In this document: positions 34,746-45,150 of the stretch, one piece after another
How positions within the stretch are numbered: the stretch's first letter is position 1
Layout: each line of letters begins with the position of its first letter
Source of the DNA: Sipunculus nudus
Taxonomy: Eukaryota > Annelida > Sipuncula > Golfingiida > Sipunculidae
Assembly: GCA_026874595.1 (NCBI GenBank)
Contig: CM049306.1
Coordinates: forward strand, 10,873,019 to 10,937,018
Direction of reading: 5' to 3'
DNA: 64,000 nucleotides
Position numbers and translations under genes: made by a program
Notes under the pieces: generated by a model
Told to the model about the DNA's origin: nothing
Database searches by the model: none
Seen by the model: only the letters and a program-made list of their open reading frames with translations

Positions 34746-36032
34746 AGGAATCTACATCCTTTTTATCATCAAACTCCTCTTGGGAGTCAACAAAGGAATT
34801 TTCCTCAGCAGAAACAAACTTTTGTTTGTCATAAGAGGACCTGGCCTCATTTGAAATACTCTCTCAAGAGTCATAAAAGGACTTAGCCTTATTTAGGGAA
34901 TACTCCTCGCAGGAGTCTTGAAAGGACCTAGCCCTATTTAATTCCTCGCAGGAATCAACTGAGGTTTTTACCCCGCAAGATACGGATTCTTCTTTGGATT
35001 CAGACGGCACTTGGGCCTCCGTAGCATCAAGCGCTTTATTTGAGTCAACAAAGGAGTTGTACCCCTTATTTACATGAAAAGAGCCTGGCTCTTGTACTAT
35101 GCTATGCATAGATTTTAAAACAAACCCAGAAGGTTTGCTATTTGGTTTATTCGCAAGTTTCCAGCAGTCAGATATTAGATAACCTTCCTTCTTGCAGTAA
35201 TGACAGATTTTCTTTAAAAATGACTGGTTTTTGTTGGACTTAGACACAGTGGACATGGACTGAGATGTAGCAATGGACTTTGCTGAACTATCAGGACTAC
35301 TAGTCCTGGATGACTGCGCTTTAAACTTCTTTTGATCATACTGATTTACATTCTTGTTTGTGAATGACTGGTTTGATTTGCCAGTAAAGGACATTTTGTG
35401 TGTTAATGAATAATCATCAGCTAATGGAGCAGCAATGTCAAGTGTTTCAGGACTTTTCGCATCGAGAAAAGTTTTAACATCTGCATTTATGCAGCGCTTA
35501 AACTCTTCAAGCAAAATCAACTGGCGCAAATTGTCATAATCTTTCATTACATTTTTAGAACTACACCAGCGATCAAACAACTGCTCTTTTGTCCTAGCAA
35601 ATTCGTCGTAGGTCTGTTCTTTGCGCTTTTCACAATTTCTTAATTTCTGGCGGTAAGCCTCTGGAACTAACTCATAACCCTTTAGGATTAACCGTTTTAC
35701 CAGGTCATAGTCAGCAGCAGCTTCTACTGAAAGCTCTGTATAAATTTCTCTGGTCTTGCCAGTCAATACACTTTGTAACAGCATTGTCCAATTTTCTTTA
35801 GGCCATTTTAAATTTTCAGCTACCTTCTCAAAGTGTAAGAAATATTTAAACCAATTAAACCTTTGTTAACTAGATCTTGCATGATTTTAGCAATGATATT
35901 AGGCTTTCTCAAAGCTTTTTTCACACTTAGCCCTAAGTGTTGTCCCAAACGCAACAACTGTTCTTTTGACAACTGTTCAAGTTGATCAGGGTCGGGATCG
36001 TCAACAAATGTCTCAGGTTTGAAATCTGCCAT
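34746..36032 (-). pseudogene. Retrotransposon gag, broken
   Basis: Gag would form the particle and bind element RNA. It opens MADFKPETFVDDPDPDQLEQL (36032), an N-terminal segment with an SAP-like helical stretch (LSKEQLLRLGQHLGL). A frame change, with probable loss of some sequence, leads at about 35840 to a SCAN-like capsid segment (LLQSVLTGKTREIYTELS, AYRQKLRN, EFARTKEQLFDRWCSS), then a Ser/Lys-rich linker. A zinc knuckle follows at residues 194-207 of the 306-codon frame 35784-34864, but its His is replaced by Tyr (C-x2-C-x4-Y-x4-C). A Glu/Ser-rich tail with repeated SCEE/FxDS motifs runs past a stop at 34864-34866 toward the protease. Confidence 0.85.
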
Positions 36033-36176
36033 GTAAAGATGTCAAAACAATAACAAAAAAACCACTGAGATAAATCCTGTAAACAATGTACTGTAAACAA
36101 TATGTAATCTTGTAAACAATGTATGATAAAACAACGGGTCCAGATCAAGGCCTAATAAATTTGAAAACTATTAAGC

Positions 36177-36194
36177 ATCCCGGACGAGCCCCCA
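36177..36194 (-). promoter_or_regulatory. Primer-binding site, tRNA-Pro type
   Basis: On the minus strand, TGGGGGCTCGTCCGGGAT lies 6 bases downstream of the 5' LTR end. It equals the 18-nt tRNA-Pro primer-binding site known from gammaretroviruses such as murine leukaemia virus. No mismatch is seen, although the rest of the element is decayed. Confidence 0.92.
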
Positions 36195-36200
36195 ATTTTA

Positions 36201-37012
36201 TGTTATGGAACCTAATATAAACAGATCACGTATGCGTGATGAACACAAATTCTGTGACGGAGATAAAAAAAACAACAGATTCTGTAACACTAGGCAGCGT
36301 GAAATTTCTAGGGGAATGAATAAAGGAGTCAGTGGTTTTTTGTTAACAAATAACTATAATTTATTCTTAAAACAACCCTAACATTACAATACACTAAATC
36401 AATACAATTATACAGTAAAACAGCGGTATAATAACAAATCAATACAATCACACAGAAAACTAATGTGCACAGTACCTAGATACCAACACCACCACAACGA
36501 TAAGTTCTTTAAATGTATACTCTCGGAGATTGACAGTCCAGTGTAAAGCTCTTGCAACAATCCAGAAAGTAAACTGAAGTCCAAATGCATAAAATCCAGG
36601 AGAAAGTCTTCGAAAATCTATAATTGCCTCATTCGTCGGATAAGGTGCTAGAAACTGACGCACGCTTCTGCGTCCGCTGGAATCTGCTCTGCTTTCTCCT
36701 ACTGGTTCTAAAACACAGCCCCCTTATATACCTTAATTCACACCCCAAGCCGAGAATTTTTCACTTCTCGTACAGTCCATAAGATCTTGCACATCACAGT
36801 AAAAACACGCGTTTCAGGAATTCTCTAGAAAAACAGCGCTGTGTATCTCCACATACCAGGCTCATCACGTGACCTCGGCCAGGCGTGAAAACCCAGGGCT
36901 AACATGACGAGAGTTCAACCAGTACGGATTAAACAAAGAATGTAATACGCGGCCAGACACGAGTGCCACAACAGGAGTTACGCCCGTGTCACATAATAAA
37001 AAGAGCACCTGT

Positions 37013-37016
<4 letters not shown>
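36201..37016 (-). repeat. 5' LTR, full length (816 bp)
   Basis: On the minus strand it begins TGTTACAGGTGCTC and ends TTCCATAACA, with inverted TGTTA/TAACA termini. A TATA box (TATATAAG, 36730-36723) is followed about 10 bases on by GGGGCTGTGTTTTAGA, a block also kept in the LTRs at 40022, 62871 and 63605. A poly(A) signal AATAAA lies at about 36364-36359. The outer end abuts (TA)n. Confidence 0.9.

Positions 37017-37073
<57 letters not shown>
37017..37073. repeat. (TA)n microsatellite, right half of the insertion target
   Basis: About 57 bases of TA dinucleotides directly outside the TGTTAC end of the LTR. Confidence 0.95.
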
Positions 37074-37076
<3 letters not shown>

Positions 37077-37855
37077 TATTTGTGTGTGTTTGATAAAAAA
37101 AAAGTTGCGAGTCATCCTCTCATCCTTGGAGACGAATTGACCCCACTGCTGACAGCTTACCGACCGGACATGCTGTGTGCAAAAAGACCTGAGCCAACCA
37201 CGTGTCAGGCCGTTCTCTATGAGCCTGAGGCCTATTCAAACGGTCGCCGGGGCGATGAGGTGTCATTCAAAAACGAAATTTAACAACATCGGCTCCGTGC
37301 ATTGCTCGCTTGGCTGGTATGGTGGGGTTTTCCTCTGAATGTTTCGCGTCAATCGACCCTTAAACCTTTCTTTCGCAGTTCGTGCGTAGTTCCAAAACGT
37401 TTGTGCGAATGTTTGTTTAACGTTGCTGAACGTGGCCGGCCCACATACACGAAGAACATGCGACTAAAATATGAACATCACGTTTGTTCTCGGGCAAAAT
37501 TCGTTCGGACGTTTCGCGACGCATGCAAACTTTTTGTGCATATTTCGCGAACAACGAACGCCCTGCGACTATCATGCGACATTCGTACATATGTCACGCG
37601 ATTATATCTTGCGACCCGAAATCCGACCGACACTTGGGTAGTATATAAGTACTATGAAATGAATTGAAGTGCACTGCCAACATAAGTTCTTACCCAGAGG
37701 TCAGTGATGACCAGAATATGGACCAACAAGCTCTCAGACCTGACCTGACTGGCCATGCATGTATGAAGAGGAAGCTTTTGATATTGAATAGGAAGCGAAT
37801 AACGAACGCCGTGCCAGGGGCGTAATTAGGATTTAGGGACGGGAGGGGCAAATGA

Positions 37856-37979
37856 TCAGTGGCGGATCCAGAAATTCAAGAACGGGGGGGGGACCAATAT
37901 GCATGGGTATTATGAAAACTAAATATAAAATATAAATTAAATATAAAACTATATATATATATATGTATATTTCTGTATG

Positions 37980-38010
<31 letters not shown>

Positions 38011-38772
38011 ATATATATATTATCATTAATGTACGTTATATATTTTAGTGTATTTTTTTCAGTTATGAACCATGGTATTATTTAAGTCAATTACAGTGAC
38101 ATGGTGAGGGTATGGGATGGGGTATCCCCCTCCCATATAAGTTAATGTGTTGAATATGCAGTGTAAAGAGGACATATGAGGCAATTTTCACCAAAAAAAA
38201 TACATCGATTTTCTGTTCCTAAAAAATGTTCTCTTATGTCCTTGCCATTTGTAGTCAAACTGTTAAGAGAGTTAATATTTAATATATATATATTTTAAAA
38301 ATTAATTTAAAAATTTCAACATGTTAAAGTCATTGAAGGCGCATTTACGTTTATAATTTACAAAATATTATCTTTAAAAGGTAATGCTTGGAGTTAAATA
38401 ACTGATATGTTGAAGTCTTTAAACGTTGCATTTCATCGGGGAGCATATTTTACCGACAATTCACAGGACTCCTCAAAGCACAGATCGCGAGTTCGAGTAT
38501 CGGTAACACCAGAGGAGCCATGAGATTGTTCACCGTCAACCCCAACCAGGGCCAGGTGCTCTGCAGATGTTCTGCAGCTGGTGATAAATATCCTCATCCC
38601 TAATTAATGAATTTAAAAGTTATAAACTGCAAATACATTAAAAAAAAATAATTTCTAATTATAATAAAAAGAAATATGAAAATGAATATTAATCAACAAA
38701 TTCCGGAAATAAGATAAAATGAGAGATATTGCAGCTTCGCGCGCCGCATTGATCCGCTGGATCCGCCATTGA
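37856..38772. mobile_element. G-run MITE with 16-bp inverted ends
   Basis: The ends are TCAGTGGCGGATCCAG and (complemented) TCAATGGCGGATCCAG, 15 of 16 matching. The left end is followed by a GGGGGGGGG run. The interior is AT-rich with short (TA)n tracts at about 37951-38020 and contains a SINE copy. No transposase frame. It is nested in the 37320-39608 insert. Confidence 0.65.
38458..38610 (+). mobile_element. tRNA-derived SINE, family A, degenerate copy
   Basis: Order of blocks matches the copy at 62691: CTCAAAG, GATCGCGAGTTCGAGTATCG (box B region), TTCACCGTCAACCCCAACCAG and GGTGCTCTGCAG. The tail is unrelated to the other copies, so this one is truncated. Confidence 0.6.
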
Positions 38773-39734
38773 TAGCAATATATATATATAAGTATTAGAA
38801 CAAGTAAAATTCGGAAACGACGGCGAGTACTAGATGCGACTGGGGGGGGGGGAGGGGGGGGGGGCGCAGAGGGCAATAGATCCTGCCATGCGACATTCTT
38901 GCGACATTCGTACATATGTCGCGCGGTTATCTTGCGACCGACGTGGAATACTCGCGTTTGCTTCTCTGGCGACGATATCTGTTTTCAGGGAGTACGCCAA
39001 CAGGTCGTAAATAGGTCGAGAAATGATCGGATGAACTTCTTGTTTCTCGAGACATTCTCCAAACAGTCGGAATCTGTTAACGGTTTCGCGAAGATTTTAC
39101 GAACATCACGCACATCATAAGAATGTCGTGCGCATATGACGAGGGTTTTAAGACATTTTCGAGAGCAAATTTTAAAAAATTCACGACCAAGGATGAGGGA
39201 AACGTTCGCAAGAAATTTCAAACTTTCTTAAAATACCGCCGAAAAAAATGCGACTCCCGCGAATAAAAGACGACGCTTCCAAACCCCCGCGCATGTTTGA
39301 CCAAGGTTTGGAGACTAAAATACGAATGCTGACCTTTGCAATTTTTTCTACTTCCGCATCCTTCCCAAATCGTTTGTGTGCCTCGTGAAAACACCACTAG
39401 CAACACGTAAAAATGTAGATTCCTTGTCGCATCAGTTGTGTGTCGCGTGTCGGGCCTTGTTTACACGCAGTCAAGAGGACCACAAATATTTATGGAATCA
39501 GTTTCTGGTCTCGCTTATACACAATTTGCCTCTCAACCCCAAAAAAGAAGAGTATTTTTATCTGCTATAAATCATGTGACCATTTCAGCCAATCATAGAG
39601 GTTGTTACTTACAGCACCGGCCCTCATCTGATTGGATCAACATACAATGCTCTCCTCTCATGCAGGGACCTATAACACCAGGCCAAAACAAACAGCGCTT
39701 GAGATATAGGTAGTAAGCTTATAGGAAAAGAGCG

Positions 39735-40021
39735 TATACAAAATGAACCTGACATTTTTAAATGATCAGCCTGTCATTGAGGTAGGCATTATCAGAGCAT
39801 CTTAAAATTGTTTTAAGCAAGGACTGACAGACCAAGTGCATGCGTCAGACGATAAGATGCTAGGTTTATCAGTTGGAAATTTACTGTCAAGCAACTGATA
39901 TGTGGCACAACCAAGAAAAAAATACTGTGTAAACAAGCTTATAAATTACGATTAGAAAAATTTATAGATATATTACATATGTTGATTGAATCCACCGAAA
40001 CTTAATTTCGCCTAAACTTTG
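39735..40021. other. No feature recognised
   Basis: Short AT-rich spacer between repeat R and the solo LTR. Confidence 0.4.
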
Positions 40022-40745
40022 TGTTACATGTATTTGTTTATTATTGAATGAATAAATAAGTCAGTGGTTTATTTGTGTTAACAAATGTTTATAATTTATT
40101 CTTAGAACAATCCTAACATTACAATACACTAAATCAATACAATGACACAGTATAACAATAATAAAAATGTACATCACCAGAGTGTATGGTTCCTAGATTT
40201 GATTTCTGGATACCACCAATGTCACAGCTCAACAAGAGTCCGTTAACACATATAATCCACGTAAACAATTCAAATAAATCTTCCCAGAGAATAGTCCGAT
40301 TTAAACTCGAAAACAATTTGTTGTTATCCACAAGTGAAGTTCTGGTAATAATCCCAAAGGCAAACTGAAGACAATCCCTTTTAAGTCTGTAAAAGTCCAT
40401 AGATATCTGTAAGTTCTGCAATTATCGGAAAGGTCCTAAAATCTGACGAGAGAGTCACACTCTTCCGTGTCCGCTGGTATTTTTATCCCTGCCGGCTCAA
40501 AACACAGCCCCTATTTATAGCTTTTTCACCCGAAGCCCAGAAACTTCCATTATTCACGAAAATTCCAAAGAACACAACAAAACACACGCGCCCATAGCGC
40601 ATGAACAGACCCGAAAATTTTAGACTACAACCAGCGCTGTGTCTCTGCAAGCCAGGATTCAACCAGTACGGTTCCCATACGCCCAAGGCCTGAGCCTAAC
40701 AATAGTCAAAACGCCAGGCGATTAATAAATAGTTACATTATAACA
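40022..40745 (-). mobile_element. Solo LTR of the same retrotransposon family
   Basis: It aligns along its length with the 5' LTR: AAGTCAGTGGTTT, TTAACAAA, TAATTTATTCTTA, AACATTACAATACACTAAAT and, further on, TTCCGTGTCCGCTGG and AAAACACAGCCCC with a TATAAATA box on the minus strand. The ends read TGTTAC at 40022 and ATAACA at 40745. No internal region is attached, so it is a product of LTR-LTR recombination or a fragment. It is clearly diverged from the copy at 36201. Confidence 0.8.
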
Positions 40746-41624
40746 TTTGTTTAAAGCAGGGTTCCGACATCACCGTTCCCGTGTTCGTTTCAAGGCTAAC
40801 GTTTTTTTAAATGGCCGGAGTAAATTTTCCGAAACTCAGTGTAGTGGCTCCAATAATGACAAAAAACTGTAAATGCGTTCATGACGATTTACTGAAACAA
40901 ACAAAGAAAACTCATAACTAATAATCCCTGTAGCAGGGCCTTAAGTAACAAAGCAGTGATAAGTGCCTTCATAAGTGACAAAATAGTTACGGTATAAGTG
41001 CCAATGCACAAGCATGGACCTCAATAAAGGCACCTCTATCATGAGGAAATAGCTTCATGCCACACCATGATATAATTAAAAAAACAATGTGAACTAAATA
41101 AGTCCCAAATAAGTAAAGTTTGGTTAATCAACTCAAGTCTATAAAATTATTAAGCAGGGACTGAGCATCTTTAATAATAGTTCTGAATGGTATAATTTAT
41201 GATAGGAGAGAAAATAATGTCAAGGTGGTCAAACTTTAGCATCAACAAACTCTCAAGTTTAATCTGACTAAATTGCTGACCCTTTGTCTTTAAATAATCA
41301 ATTAAACACAGTGAATAGTCTTTACATCATGGTTCATATAAAAGAGTAAATATTCTTACCAAAACTTGGTATTATGTCCAAATCACTACTTGACAAACCA
41401 TAGCTGCCTACTTCAAGTTTCAAAAAGGCTGAGCTTCCTGTCTTTACCATAAAAACTAAAGGGTTTACAATTTTGACCTTAGTCATCAGTGGCTCTGCCT
41501 CAATCACCATAAGGACTTGACAAAATAATATAATATAATAGCTCTCACACTTAGTATGATTATAGGGTCACATGTCAACTGGTGCTTAACAAATACTTGC
41601 ATTTCCCTACAACCGTTTTCGTAT
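40746..41624. other. No feature recognised
   Basis: AT-rich unique DNA. Confidence 0.4.
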
Positions 41625-42023
41625 GGAGTCCATCTGTGCGTCTGTCTTTTTCGTGAAACTCACACATATCTTAAGAATGGTTTGATATAGCGGCCTGAGA
41701 TCTTGCAGGTTCCTCCACTTGGATAGCTTTCTTGCACACAAGACAGGTTGTGCCACCTACTGTCAGGATTATGCAGAACACATCCATGTACTTAGCTCAG
41801 GTGTGGTTTGACGTACCAGCATGAAGTTTTGCATGTTCATAGATCATGGATAGAAAAAATTCAAAAGTAAGACTAGTGTTCCATTTACATATGTTTTCAT
41901 ATAGCGTCCATCCGTGTGCATATTTGTGGTGAACATCGCACATATTTCAGAAGTGGTTTGACGTTTCAGCATGAAATCTTGCATGTCCGAAGATCCTGGA
42001 TAACTTTATGCTATACACAAGAC
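41625..42023. repeat. Diverged repeat, two to three related units
   Basis: 41625-41745 and 41890-42023 share TTTTCRTAT-GNGTCCATC-GTG, TCACACATAT or CGCACATATTTC, TGGTTTGA, ATCTTGCA and ACACAAGAC in order. A partial unit lies between (41801-41850). It resembles the long-unit repeats common in mollusc intergenic DNA. Confidence 0.55.
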
Positions 42024-43867
42024 TCGCTGATACATGTATTCGCTTGTAGGTTTCCCATGTTCTAGTTGAACAAAGGCACTGTACTGGGCATGAATAAGCC
42101 AATGAAGCGTCTATATTTGCACATATATATAGTTGCGCTTCATGATTTCCAGGCTTTAATCATCTGATTGCTCCAATCAATTGATGCTGACTTCTCATCA
42201 TTTGTTTAAACTTCCCCATTGACCTTTGACTGAACACATGAATGCGTTCTGCAGATTCACTGGATCTGTCTAATCTCACTTAAATTATTCCACAAGTAAA
42301 CGATACTATTACGACACTTTTAAACAAAGAAGCTTTTTCTCAATATGAAAGCAGTTCAGTTGTCTATACATGTACAGCCGTTGCCTGCCTTTTTACACTG
42401 TGCGTCTGTATAAGACGACCATTTAAGTTTGTCGTTTATAAGAGTAAAACGATATCTGCACTTTCACACATTATCTACAGCGATACAAAAAATAAAAAAA
42501 AAGGACAGTCACATCTTTCGCTTATGACGTAGAAGATGATGTTAATCACATGATGTAACTGCGTTTGCACCAGCTGGAGCATCCGCAGGGGAATCGCAAA
42601 GTTATAGGTCAATTCCCTTACGGAATGAACTGGCTTTTCTTTGAATTCATGTTCCATACCTCTATAACCAATGAACAAACATCACTATAACAACAACTTT
42701 ATATACATTCCAATCAAACTAAGTATTTGTTTTGTAAAATATACTATCAACATCTTTACTTTAGGTTTCCTTGGTATTTTAATATATTATGTTTGTCAGT
42801 GTATAGACGACACTGCCATCACTTTCTGGATGATCAGCCTGGATAATAAATCAAGACACGCAGATTTTGCTCATGGCTGTTCCCGTCGGAAGTTATCCCT
42901 AAAAAATGTTTCGTCCATGAAAACTACCCCCCCCCCCCCCCCCCAAAAATGGAGTCTTGTTGACTAAGTAACTAGAAACTATTTTTTCATCATTATGTAA
43001 ATAAAATTGCATTGCCTGTGAAGAGCCGCCAGTAGGTAAATGTTTGTACTTGGTGATACATTGGTCCACACAGACACAATTACAAACCTTCTTTACTTGC
43101 TGCAGACTTTTAGTATGTTCTTTTATCAGGTGGCAGATTTCTATCATTTAGAATTGCAGTTTACCACCGGAACTGTGCACGATATACCCAGGAGATAACA
43201 GGTCCTAAATTTACATCAGTATTGAAAGTCATAAGGTATTTTGTGATCTCCCTTAAGTATCCTGTATTCTAGCTTTCATGCATTGGATATGAACATTTTA
43301 CCCGCCCTATAATGATTTTCGTCGCCCTGCCTACATCCAATTGCACGCGGCGTAATTGAAAACCATTAGTGACACCTTGCGGGGGTCTCGGCTGAGCAAT
43401 GAGAGTCTGTCTGATTGTCGTTTGCTCTGACCTTTGCTTGAATGAATTTTCTCCTGTCGGAACAGTCTGGAGGCAGAAGGTCAAGGTTACGAACAATAAT
43501 ACTACCTAGCAACAAATATACGGCGGTTTGTGACAGGTAGTTATGGAGTTTCAAAATGAGAAAGTAGCAGGGTGAAGCAGAACAAATTTTTACAACGGAA
43601 GTGTCATAGCTTGCTTCACCGCGTTTACAGAGCATGTTCGTAACCCAGGGATAAGTTATGAAGTCCCCTCTTCCTTTACTTAATCCTATATCAGTTAAAG
43701 TACCATTTTAGGCAGGTCGGAACTGTGGAGGTACAATTTATCCCATAGAAATAGGGCAAATTAATCTTTGCGAAATCAGAAAAGGTATTTTATGATAAAC
43801 AATGGTCATTGTTACATCTGATCAGAGCTGATTCTTGTTCCGTAACAGAATCTGTTTTATACTCTCA
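42024..43867. other. No gene recognised; poly-C run
   Basis: A C run of about 19 bases lies at 42926-42944. 43280-43640 is GC-richer, with overlapping minus-strand frames (43269-43496, 43366-43635) that have no known domain. Confidence 0.4.
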
Positions 43868-43905
43868 GGGGTGGATACAGGATCTGAAACGGGGGGGGGG
43901 GGGGC
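43868..43905. other. Isolated G-run MITE end
   Basis: CAGGGGTGGATACAGGATCT is followed after a few bases by a run of about 14 G. The layout is like the 37856 element's left end. No matching inverted end was found nearby. Confidence 0.4.
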
Positions 43906-44060
43906 TCAAAATCCCGGCACAGGAAAGCAAATACAGGGGACGTCTTTTAATTTAGTTAACCGCCTCCATTTTTCAATGCTTGCTTAACTCTAAGTATATG
44001 TACATCTGTAGAATTCGGACTACGTGACAGGGCAGTATCAAACGCTTCCCAAAATTTTAT
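43906..44060. other. No feature recognised
   Basis: Short unique spacer. Confidence 0.4.
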
Positions 44061-44334
44061 ATCCTGGTGTTAACCAGGCCCGAGGACTATTGCACCTGCG
44101 GGGCCAGGTGTGAAATCGTCCCCATTGGTGGGTCATACGACCGAGGAACATCCGAAAGGTGCACTCGTTTGTGAGCGAAACACGACCGTTGGGCACGACT
44201 TTCCCATTCAGCCTACAGAGCGCTCATCCTGGGTTTGGGCCGCCCATGAAAAATCTCCCTGCCTTGGCTGAGATTCGAACTCACGATCTCCTGGCTTTGA
44301 GTCCTATGCTCTACCCCTGTGCAGCAGAAGCTGG
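44061..44334 (-). mobile_element. tRNA-derived SINE, family A, longest copy
   Basis: Reading the minus strand from 44334: box A-like GGGGTAGAGCATAGGACT, then GATCGTGAGTTCGAATCTC with box B GTTCGAATC, then the family body (TTCATGGGCGGCCCAAACCC, GAGCGCTCTGTAGGCTGAAT, CGTGTTTCGCTCACAAACGA) and a 3' part missing from the other copies (CCTCGGTCGTATGACCCACC, GGGGACGATTTCACACCTGG), ending CTGGTTAACACCAGGAT. The tRNA head shows RNA polymerase III origin; it needs a partner LINE to move. Confidence 0.8.
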
Positions 44335-44891
44335 TTAATTGCAAGGGCGTCTTAACATCATGAGTCATTGGTCAAAGCGACAGGCTGAGGGTCGTTCGCT
44401 AAGCGACTCTTCACTATACTCTCCAACCCCAGTAATGAGTGTAGATATTGACCAATCCTGTACCCAAAAGAAAACACGAAGCACTATCCAATTTCTTTCG
44501 CGACAGCCACAACTGTATACAAATGAGAAGATCAGTAAACACTGGATAGAAATTTCTTAACGATGTAAAAAAATCACGTTTTCAATACAGATTCAGTCGG
44601 CAATACGTTGTAATTTTTATAACTAGTCGAGGTACACTGTACACGTTGACAGTTAATGCGAGGTTCTCTCCTTGGCTCATATGGTGGCCTTCGGTAGTTT
44701 GCAGGGGTGGGGGAAACCAGAAGACCTGGAGGAAAAAAAAGAGAACCTGATGGTGTGGTAAACCAATTTTCGGTGGCATGAGGTATGTGGCTGTTCTACA
44801 TAATTATCCGTCAGACCGCCACATGTCGCTTCTACTCTATATGAACCTCTTCCATTTAGGCACTGTGGGACGGCCGGGACTGCTTGTCTCA
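44335..44891. other. No gene recognised
   Basis: Small frames at 44339-44560 plus and 44677-44892 minus have no known motif. Confidence 0.4.
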
Positions 44892-45150
44892 ACTTTCAAA
44901 CTTTAAAATCAAAATTTGTTACATTTCTAGGTAACACCTTCTGTTTAGATTTCACATGCCCTTATTTACAAAAAAATTACTAAAGGTAAGTCCGCACCAC
45001 ACAAACATACATGTTTAAGTAATAGGCCTTAAACCAATGCTTATCCATTGTATTTGAACGGACTACATTACCCGCTACACGGCATATTTACCTAGGCCGC
45101 TTGTGTATGTAGAAGACCCGGTGCATTGGGGCGTTTGAAATTCAATGACC
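44892..45150. repeat. Dispersed repeat, copy 2 of 2
   Basis: Partner of 19803-19999, in the same orientation, with several small insertions. The shared end CCGGTGCATTG lies near 45118. Confidence 0.6.

Larger units (their letters stand above)
32910..37016 (-). mobile_element. Defective Ty3/gypsy-class LTR retrotransposon (protease-integrase order)
   Basis: Reading the minus strand: 5' LTR (37016-36201), tRNA-Pro-type primer-binding site (36194-36177), gag, protease, integrase, then a truncated 3' LTR. Protease is followed directly by integrase with no reverse transcriptase between them, and integrase runs straight into the middle of the LTR. In most Ty3/gypsy elements integrase follows reverse transcriptase and RNase H; the known exceptions are the Gmr1-like elements with protease-integrase-reverse transcriptase order. 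The simplest reading is a Gmr1-like element that lost its 3' part. There is no envelope gene. Every frame is broken. Both outer ends abut (TA)n. Confidence 0.85.
37320..39608. mobile_element. 2.3-kb CpG-rich insertion in repeat R
   Basis: Absent from copy B, where CGCTTGGCTGGTA runs straight into CAGCAC. Its outer parts are unusually rich in CpG (TTTCGCGAA, GCGACATTCG). A 39-41 bp segment, GCGACATTCGTACATATGTC plus CGCG..CTTGCGACC, occurs at 37576-37616 and again at 38901-38939. No inverted ends, coding frame or clear target duplication were found. It may be more than one element. A second G-run terminus (CAGGGGCGTAATTAGGATTT, about 37815-37834) lies before the inner MITE. Confidence 0.5.
31427..39734. 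repeat. Dispersed repeat R, copy A, split by nested insertions
   Basis: Compared with copy B (47021-47758), matching pieces are 31427-31496, 32060-32276, 32834-32855, about 37130-37319 and about 39608-39734. Shared blocks include TACGCTCCCGAGG, GTGACTAGCAGCCAACCAAA, GACAGTTTCATGGTTACTCT, CGCTTGGCTGGTA and AAAACAAACAGCGCTT. Four insertions separate the pieces, turning about 740 bp into 8.3 kb. The repeat has no coding frame, no clear inverted ends and an unknown family. Confidence 0.75.

Noticed and set aside
32910-37016. Endogenous retrovirus, because of the gammaretrovirus-type primer site
   Set aside because: No envelope gene or transmembrane segment is present, and the integrase and gag resemble Ty3/gypsy-class retrotransposons.
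37130-39734. Repeat R pieces as LTRs of another element
   Set aside because: Copy A and copy B are collinear single units with no terminal TG/CA, primer site or internal coding region.
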